Assembly: GCA_910578175.1 (NCBI GenBank)
Contig: CAJTPF010000034.1
Coordinates: forward strand, 1-13,221
From: an uncultured Lachnospiraceae bacterium
Lineage (GTDB): Bacteria > Bacillota > Clostridia > Lachnospirales > Lachnospiraceae
DNA length: 13,221 bases
Direction: 5' to 3'
The notes under the pieces are model-generated. The model was not told the DNA's origin. It saw nothing but the letters and a program-made list of their open reading frames with translations, and searched no databases. Of the stretch, positions 1 through 4,506 are shown in pieces; the first letter of the stretch is position 1; the number at the start of each line of letters is the position of its first letter. A program made the position numbers and the translations under genes.

Positions 1-130
1 GGGAATGGGCAATATCGTATTCCCTGCAGATATCGCATCTGCGTTTGCCAGAATGATATAAATCTACTAACTGCTGCTTAAATTCATCTGTGTACTTCCG
101 TGGTTTTCTTTTTTGTTTTGTTTCGGTCAT
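1..130 (-). CDS. IS3-type transposase OrfA, N-terminal fragment
   Basis: This is the first 43 codons of a gene that runs off the left edge. The protein starts MTETKQKRKPRKYTDEFKQQ and continues into a helix-turn-helix segment (LVDLYHSGKRRCDICREYDI). This is the typical start of IS3-family OrfA proteins (HTH_Tnp_1 / IS150-like), which bind the terminal inverted repeats and are usually joined to the OrfB integrase domain by programmed frameshifting. The start is supported by a minus-strand AAAGGAGC ribosome site 8 bases upstream of the ATG. The basic lysine/arginine N-terminus is normal for the family. Whether the element is intact cannot be judged from this window. Confidence 0.8.
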   Translation of the reverse strand, partial: MTETKQKRKPRKYTDEFKQQLVDLYHSGKRRCDICREYDIAHS

Positions 131-187
131 ATTGGCTGCTCCTTTGTTTATTGGTTTTATATTATATGACCTTAAAAAATTTGTCCA
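1..187 (-). mobile_element. End of an IS3-family-like insertion sequence (partial)
   Basis: The minus strand begins an OrfA-like transposase gene (ATG at 130). Its upstream leader runs to a likely element end near 187, where the minus strand reads TGGACAAATTTTTTAAGG. IS3-family elements end in TG...CA, and the TGG start fits this. The element continues left beyond the window, so the other end, the OrfB gene and the target duplication cannot be seen. The exact boundary is inferred: an open frame resumes at or just inside 188, which suggests the element sits in a gene. Confidence 0.6.
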
Positions 188-349
188 GTTTATTGTAGCC
201 TATCCACTGCGATAAAATATGGTGTTAAGTCTATAAGTGAGGATATAGAGATGTGTGATATCAGAATTTCGGCATTGAACAGTATACTCAGAGATTATAA
301 TAAAGAGACTGTAATAGATGATGAAAGTATGGTCGAAGATAAATACTAG
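188..349 (+). pseudogene. 3' remnant of a gene cut by the IS element
   Basis: One frame is open from the IS boundary to a TAG at 347-349. It encodes about 53 residues, including STAIKYGVKSISEDIEMCDI and ending in ...MVEDKY. The frame continues open a few codons into the IS (to a stop at 173-175), so there is no native start near the junction. An internal ATG at 251 would give a 32-aa product and has only a modest GTGAGG motif ahead of it. The simplest reading is the C-terminal end of a gene whose upstream part was separated by the insertion. I do not recognise the family. A genuine 32-aa small protein from the 251 start is the alternative. Confidence 0.45.
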
Positions 350-385
350 ATTAATGAAGGATAAAAATAAAAAGTAGTTGCATAA

Positions 386-424
386 TAATAGTAGAGTGTA
401 TTATACTATTAAAAAGTACTTTTT
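386..424. promoter_or_regulatory. Two inverted repeats next to the 494 operon promoter (candidate operators)
   Basis: TAATAGTA at 386-393 and TACTATTA at 404-411 form an 8-bp inverted repeat with a 10-base spacer. Directly next to it, AAAAAGTACTTTTT at 411-424 is a perfect 14-base palindrome that overlaps the first bases of the -35 box at 423-428. Their position suggests binding sites for a dimeric repressor, as in many autoregulated toxin-antitoxin operons. No regulator is identified, and AT-rich DNA produces such repeats by chance fairly easily. Confidence 0.4.
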
Positions 425-452
425 GACAAAGGACTTTACGATTGTATATAAT
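423..452 (+). promoter_or_regulatory. Sigma-A promoter of the RelA/SpoT operon
   Basis: A perfect TTGACA (423-428) is followed, after 18 bases, by a perfect TATAAT (447-452). Transcription would start near 459, giving a leader of about 35 bases before the ATG at 494. The next strong terminator is at 2150-2203, so the three genes between are likely one transcript. Confidence 0.75.
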
Positions 453-493
453 GTATAGTAAATATAATGTTGAATTGAACAAAGAGGTGGTAT

Positions 494-679
494 ATGATGA
501 AGAAGTCAAGTGAATTTATAGAAGGATTTATGAAAAAATTGGGTGATGATAAATTTGAAAAAGACAATCAGCCGAATATGGGACCAGAAATTGGTTTAGA
601 CTTCATTGAAAAACAATTAGTTTCATATGTCAGTTTGTTAAATTCTGGTTTGATAGATGCTGCAATTTGTAAGGGATAG
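494..679 (+). CDS. Small protein, first gene of the RelA/SpoT operon
   Basis: A 61-aa protein I do not recognise. It has a strong ribosome site, AGAGGTGG (483-490), three bases before the ATG; a second ATG follows at once (MMKKSSEF) and gives better spacing, so either may be used. The sequence is hydrophilic and charged in the first half, with a more hydrophobic C-terminal helix (about residues 36-55, GLDFIEKQLVSYVSLLNSGL). There are no membrane spans or cysteine motifs. Only 8 bases separate its stop from the RelA/SpoT-domain gene, so the two are likely translationally linked. A small gene directly before a possible alarmone-synthetase toxin could be its antitoxin or an adaptor; this rests on position alone. 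Confidence 0.7.
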   Translation: MMKKSSEFIEGFMKKLGDDKFEKDNQPNMGPEIGLDFIEKQLVSYVSLLNSGLIDAAICKG

Positions 680-687
680 GGCGAGAA

Positions 688-1581
688 ATGTTTCTAACAC
701 GGGAAGAACAGAGTTGTTTTTTGGCACAATTTAATATATCAGAAGAACAGTTTCGAGAGTCAATGTTGACATGGGACGAATTAGATAAAATAGCAAATAA
801 TTTTGAAAAAACAAAGGATGAACATCAGAGTACGGTAAGAAAATATGCTGAAGTATTTCAGCAGTGCTCAGATGTTCATTCTTTAGGTTATAGGGTAAAA
901 GAAACCAATCATTTAATAGAAAAAATCATAAGGAAAAATTCAAAATTTTTAAAACAAGGCAGTGCGATTTCACTGAGAAACTATTCGGAATGTATAACTG
1001 ATTTAATTGGAATTAGAATATTGCTCCTGTTTAAAGAAGACTGGATTGGTGTTCATAAATTTATAATGGAGAAATATGAGAAACACCTTGCAGAAGAACC
1101 TTTTGCGTATATACGTTTAGGAGACTCACCACTGCTTTATGAAGGAAAAGTAAGGATTGTTGAGGAAAAGCCATATAGATCTGTGCATTATTTAATTAAG
1201 GATAATGATGGTATTTACGTAGAGGTACAGGTTAGAACCTTATTTGAAGAGGCTTGGAGTGAAATTGACCATAAATTACGTTACCCATATAAATTATCAA
1301 ATGAAATGATAAATGCATATTTAAGTATTATGAATCGTTCTGCAGGCATGGCTGATGAGATGGGGACATTTATTAATAGCTATATTAAGAATTTTGAAAA
1401 TGCAATGTCAAAAGGTGTTATTAATGAAAATGAAGTGTATGATTATATTTTGAATGAGATTAAACTATGTAAAGATGAAGAAATAAAAAAGAGTATTATA
1501 AACAAAATAAGTAACTCTCAAAAATACAGAGAAATGAAAAAAATGTCAGATTTAATTTCTGATCTTATGAAAAACATATAA
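688..1581 (+). CDS. RelA/SpoT-domain protein, probable small alarmone synthetase (toxSAS-like?)
   Basis: A 297-aa protein with a RelA_SpoT nucleotidyltransferase domain (about residues 50-205) and no HD hydrolase, TGS or ACT domain. Visible family motifs are RVKETNHLIEKI (69-80), ITDLIGIRI (103-111) with the metal-binding Asp105, YRSVHY (163-168) with the guanine-stacking Tyr163 and His167, and VEVQVRT...EIDHKLRYP (178-200) with Glu179, Gln181 and His195. The catalytic set therefore looks complete, although the G-loop before Tyr163 is short (EEKPYRS rather than a PKxNGYRS type). The family transfers pyrophosphate from ATP to GDP/GTP; toxic members (toxSAS) make ppApp or pyrophosphorylate tRNA. 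The last 95 residues are helical and charged and are not recognised. Start: the ATG lies 8 bases after the upstream stop, with a weak AGGGCGAG. Substrate and toxicity are not predictable from this sequence. Confidence 0.85.
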   Translation: MFLTREEQSCFLAQFNISEEQFRESMLTWDELDKIANNFEKTKDEHQSTVRKYAEVFQQCSDVHSLGYRVKETNHLIEKIIRKNSKFLKQGSAISLRNYSECITDLIGIRILLLFKEDWIGVHKFIMEKYEKHLAEEPFAYIRLGDSPLLYEGKVRIVEEKPYRSVHYLIKDNDGIYVEVQVRTLFEEAWSEIDHKLRYPYKLSNEMINAYLSIMNRSAGMADEMGTFINSYIKNFENAMSKGVINENEVYDYILNEIKLCKDEEIKKSIINKISNSQKYREMKKMSDLISDLMKNI

Positions 1582-1599
1582 AAGCAGGAGTAAATTAAT

Positions 1600-2130
1600 A
1601 TGGATACTAAGGAGTTTAAAAGCTTGAAAGAGGAGTTAAACAGTGCTTTTTCTGACGAGTATATTTTTAATGTTGGTTTATTGATTCATAGTCTGGCAGA
1701 GAAGTTTTATGAGGAGAAACAACTTGAAGGCAAAGTATATTTTGATGAAACAATATTTGAAAACTGTTTTATTGATATTTTGGTTGATATTGCAAGATTG
1801 AAATATTTTCACGATATATCATTAGTTAATTATATAAAACTTATGGCATATACTGCTTCATGGTGTCTAAAAAGAAAACCGTTTCAGTTAATAGAAGGTT
1901 GTAATAAAGATTACATATATATAAATGAACAGTTTGCGCTTTCACTATTGCTTCAGGCGGCTGGCTGTATGGATGAATGTACAAAATATGCAAAGGGAAA
2001 TGAAGAAATAATTATTAAAAATATATCGCAGATTTTTTACCATTTAAAATACAGGAATACGAATCCGCAAACCTTAGAATTGTTATTAGTGGGTATTGAA
2101 AATGGGAAATCTATGTATGATATAGCTTAA
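1600..2130 (+). CDS. Protein of unknown function, third gene of the RelA/SpoT operon
   Basis: A 176-aa protein in no family I can name. It follows the RelA/SpoT gene after 18 bases and has a good GCAGGAG ribosome site (1584-1590). The sequence looks all-alpha and soluble, with leucine/isoleucine/phenylalanine-rich amphipathic stretches (for example residues 20-36 and 53-69), a small cysteine-containing segment (AAGCMDECTKYA, about 120-131) and no signal peptide. The strong terminator just beyond shows it is the last gene of the unit. It may be a partner of the upstream gene, such as an antitoxin, immunity protein or sensor. Base composition is as AT-rich as the two genes before it and unlike the next gene. 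Confidence 0.75.
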   Translation: MDTKEFKSLKEELNSAFSDEYIFNVGLLIHSLAEKFYEEKQLEGKVYFDETIFENCFIDILVDIARLKYFHDISLVNYIKLMAYTASWCLKRKPFQLIEGCNKDYIYINEQFALSLLLQAAGCMDECTKYAKGNEEIIIKNISQIFYHLKYRNTNPQTLELLLVGIENGKSMYDIA

Positions 2131-2149
2131 GGGAATGTTCAAGAAGAAG

Positions 2150-2203
2150 GGAGCTGTTGCAAAAGCAGGGTAATTAACTGTTGAAGCAGCAGCTCCTTTT
2201 TTT
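2150..2203 (+). terminator. Rho-independent terminator of the RelA/SpoT operon
   Basis: GGAGCTGTTGC (2150-2160) pairs with GCAGCAGCTCC (2186-2196) as an 11-bp stem with one G-U pair, directly followed by seven T (2197-2203). The loop is long (25 bases) and may hold a small inner stem. It lies 20 bases after the stop at 2130. Confidence 0.8.
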
Positions 2204-2278
2204 ACAGACACATATTATATGATTCGAATAAAACTATTAAAATAAAGGATAAATAATATAGCATAACGATTTTAAGAA

Positions 2279-2287
2279 TGTTATAAT
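2279..2287 (+). promoter_or_regulatory. Extended -10 promoter for the DUF1266 gene
   Basis: TGTTATAATG contains the extended -10 form TGnTATAAT (TG at 2279-2280, TATAAT at 2282-2287). No good -35 is visible at the usual distance (TAGCAT at 2259-2264 is poor), which is common for extended -10 promoters. The leader would be about 55 bases, to the ATG at 2348. Confidence 0.55.
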
Positions 2288-2347
2288 GAGTTGTAATAAC
2301 AACAGAAAATGGGTAAGGTTGAAAGAAATTATGGAGAAAGGTAAAAT

Positions 2348-3370
2348 ATGAATAATATTGTTAAAGCTATTACAGATTTTAAAGCAGAATTTGAACACAA
2401 AAAGAAAAGTCGTAACACAAATCAAACCGACAGAAAGACATTTACACTGCTGTTAAGCGGGATTTCCAGCTGCAGGATGATGCCGGGAATACCGGAGCAT
2501 ATGGGGTATGAAGCATTGTATCACTGTGACGGTATCCAATCCAGAGAACTGGCTTTGGAGCACATGAAGCGGCTGTTTGGAATCGGGGATAAAGATACAC
2601 TTTTAAAATTTTGTTATGAAGAATATTCCGGAAGCAGAGAATATCAGCAGTTCATGACCTTTTGGAGCAAAGCCCCGCTGTTTGATTTAAAAGAGTTAAC
2701 GCCGGCCGGGAAAGAAGGGTTCGAGAAATGCAGACATCTGGCGGAGAATTTTTACCCGATCGTAAAGGAAAAGGGATTTTATGCATGGGATATTAACGAA
2801 AGGATTGGTCTTTGCAGAAAGGCGGCGGCATGCGGGATCCTTTCGGATGAAGAATTCTGGCAGATCACGGATGAATGGGTGCGCCAGGCGCAGGTATTTT
2901 ATCATTCCTTTGAAGAATATGCCGTAAGCTGTTTGTGCGGCGCCGTATATTACATGGGACGTTATGATTCCGATGTCAGCGGTTTTTTTGATATCAATCT
3001 GAAGCTCATAAAACATCTGCTGGAAGAAGGAGTATGGCAGAGTTTTCAGTGGTATATGCCGAAAGAAAGGGAATGGGCAGATTTATCAGGCGGAAGGAAT
3101 CCCGGCTGCCTGATAACAAAGAAAGCCCTGGAACAAAAGAATATCGCTTATATGTATCGGGAAGAACCGGAGGAGGGTTTTCCGGACAGCGGATGGAGAT
3201 TTTTTGTCGGCGATGAATCGGATGAATATATAAATAATGCAGATAATATCAGTATCTGCGGATTAAATACCATTTGCAATATCCAGCCGGATATTTTGGC
3301 TTTTATTCATGCGGAAGCCGGCCGGAAATTCGGCAGGGATGAGGACGGATGGACCGAAGAATTTATGTGA
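2348..3370 (+). CDS. DUF1266-DUF2185 fusion protein
   Basis: A 340-aa cytoplasmic protein with two recognisable parts. Residues about 60-235 match the DUF1266 pattern: YAWDINERIGLCRKA (145-159) with its Trp-Asp, GILSDEEFW (163-171), then QAQVFYHSFEEYAVSCL and the following small-residue/aromatic stretch. Residues about 250-340 match DUF2185: GCLITKKAL (253-261), YMYREEP (268-274), SGWRFFVGDE (281-290), DEYINN and LNTICN. DUF2185 is, as I recall, also grouped with immunity-protein families (Imm33-like). DUF1266 proteins such as E. coli YbeR/YbeU have no firm function. GGAGAAAGG (2333-2341) supports the ATG start. The aldo-keto reductase gene begins 15 bases downstream. The body of the gene is clearly richer in G+C than the operon upstream. 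Domain assignment is from memory of the families. Confidence 0.8.
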   Translation: MNNIVKAITDFKAEFEHKKKSRNTNQTDRKTFTLLLSGISSCRMMPGIPEHMGYEALYHCDGIQSRELALEHMKRLFGIGDKDTLLKFCYEEYSGSREYQQFMTFWSKAPLFDLKELTPAGKEGFEKCRHLAENFYPIVKEKGFYAWDINERIGLCRKAAACGILSDEEFWQITDEWVRQAQVFYHSFEEYAVSCLCGAVYYMGRYDSDVSGFFDINLKLIKHLLEEGVWQSFQWYMPKEREWADLSGGRNPGCLITKKALEQKNIAYMYREEPEEGFPDSGWRFFVGDESDEYINNADNISICGLNTICNIQPDILAFIHAEAGRKFGRDEDGWTEEFM

Positions 3371-3385
3371 CAGGAGGTTGGAAAA

Positions 3386-4312
3386 TTGAAAACAATAAAA
3401 TTAGGAGCCGGAAAACTGCAGGTTCCGGTGATCGCTTTAGGATGTATGAGGATGAGTGTACTGGAACACGGACAGGCGGAGGCATATATTGAAAAATGTC
3501 TGGAGTTAGGCATTAATTTTTTTGATCATGCGGATATATACGGAAACGGTGAATGTGAAAGGCGTTTTTCCAAGGCGTTTCCAATGACCTCCGGGGTTCG
3601 GGAAACTATCATACTTCAGTCGAAGTGCGGAATACAGCCCGGAATAAAGTACGATTCTTCAAAACAATATATTATTTCCGCGGCAGAGGGAATATTAAAA
3701 CGGTTAAATACGGAATATCTGGACATCCTGCTGTTGCATCGTCCGGATGCACTGATGGAAGCGGAAGAAATTGCGGAAGCATTTGACGAACTGGAACGAT
3801 CCGGTAAGGTACGGAATTTTGGGGTTTCCAATCACAGACCGTCCCAGATAGAATTGCTGAAAAAATGCGTAAAGCAGGAGATCCTTGTCGACCAGCTTCA
3901 ATTCAGCATTCCGTTTTCGAATATGGTAGCCGCAGGGCTGGAAGTGAACATGGTTACGGAGGGGTCTTTAGACAGGGACGGAAGCATTCTGGATTACTGC
4001 CGGTTAAAAGATATTACGGTTCAGGCATGGTCGCCGTTTCAGTCGGGAAATTCCGCCGGATTTTTTATAGATAATGAAAACGGCTGTTATCCGGAACTGA
4101 ACAATGTCCTGCAGGATCTGGCGGACCAATATGGCGTCAGTAAAACGGCCATAGCATCCGCATGGCTTCTGCGCCATCCGGCCCGGATCCAGATAATCGC
4201 AGGAACCATGAATGAAAAACGCCTGGAGGAGATCGTAAATGGCGTAAATATTATGTTATCAAGAGAGGATTGGTATCGGCTTTACCTGGCTGCCGGTCAT
4301 ATTTTACCGTAG
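3386..4312 (+). CDS. YdhF-family aldo-keto reductase
   Basis: A 308-aa NAD(P)H-dependent oxidoreductase with an AKR (beta/alpha)8 barrel. The catalytic tetrad is visible: Asp47 and Tyr52 in FFDHADIYG, Lys80 in QSKCG and His118 in LLLHRPD. The run LLLHRPDALMEAEEIAEAFD, then SGKVRNFGVSN (139-149), QLQFS, VQAWSPF and AWLLRHPARIQIIAGT, is very like E. coli YdhF. The physiological substrate of this subgroup is not established; reduction of aldehydes or ketones is the family activity. The start is a TTG at 3386, chosen because a perfect CAGGAGG (3371-3377) sits 8 bases before it and the conserved KLG strand begins just after. It is probably co-transcribed with the DUF1266 gene 15 bases upstream; an AT-rich hairpin follows. 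Confidence 0.9.
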   Translation: MKTIKLGAGKLQVPVIALGCMRMSVLEHGQAEAYIEKCLELGINFFDHADIYGNGECERRFSKAFPMTSGVRETIILQSKCGIQPGIKYDSSKQYIISAAEGILKRLNTEYLDILLLHRPDALMEAEEIAEAFDELERSGKVRNFGVSNHRPSQIELLKKCVKQEILVDQLQFSIPFSNMVAAGLEVNMVTEGSLDRDGSILDYCRLKDITVQAWSPFQSGNSAGFFIDNENGCYPELNNVLQDLADQYGVSKTAIASAWLLRHPARIQIIAGTMNEKRLEEIVNGVNIMLSREDWYRLYLAAGHILP

Positions 4313-4330
4313 CATATGTATAATAATGAC

Positions 4331-4360
4331 AAAAAATTGTATAATAATAACAATTTTTTT
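4331..4360 (+). terminator. AT-rich terminator after the aldo-keto reductase gene
   Basis: AAAAAATTGT (4331-4340) pairs with ACAATTTTTT (4350-4359) around a 9-base loop, with a T-run inside and just past the right arm. The stem is weak because it is nearly all A/T, but its place 18 bases after the stop fits a terminator. The symmetry means it could act on both strands. Confidence 0.5.
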
Positions 4361-4361
4361 G

Positions 4362-4391
4362 TTGACAAACTATATATGTATATATCATAAT
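4362..4391 (+). promoter_or_regulatory. Sigma-A promoter of the amylase gene
   Basis: TTGACA (4362-4367, perfect) and CATAAT (4386-4391, 5 of 6) are separated by 18 bases. The leader would be about 110 bases. I find no convincing catabolite-repression (cre) site or riboswitch in it; CTGTGTGGGAAACAG (4401-4415) could form only a 4-bp hairpin. Confidence 0.6.
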
Positions 4392-4506
4392 AAAATTAAT
4401 CTGTGTGGGAAACAGATAAGTTGGCGAAAGCAGAAGATGATATTTTGTTAAAAATGACCAAATTCATACTCTGCAGTAGTTATTAAGAAAAATGGAGGTT
4501 TTTACA

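Noticed and set aside
2237..2425. Hydrophobic 62-codon minus-strand frame
   Set aside because: It is the complement of AT-rich leader plus the start of the DUF1266 gene; the phenylalanine/isoleucine richness is a composition effect.
4392..4506. Riboswitch or cre site in the amylase leader
   Set aside because: No sequence close to the cre consensus and no substantial conserved stem structure is visible; only a trivial 4-bp hairpin was found.
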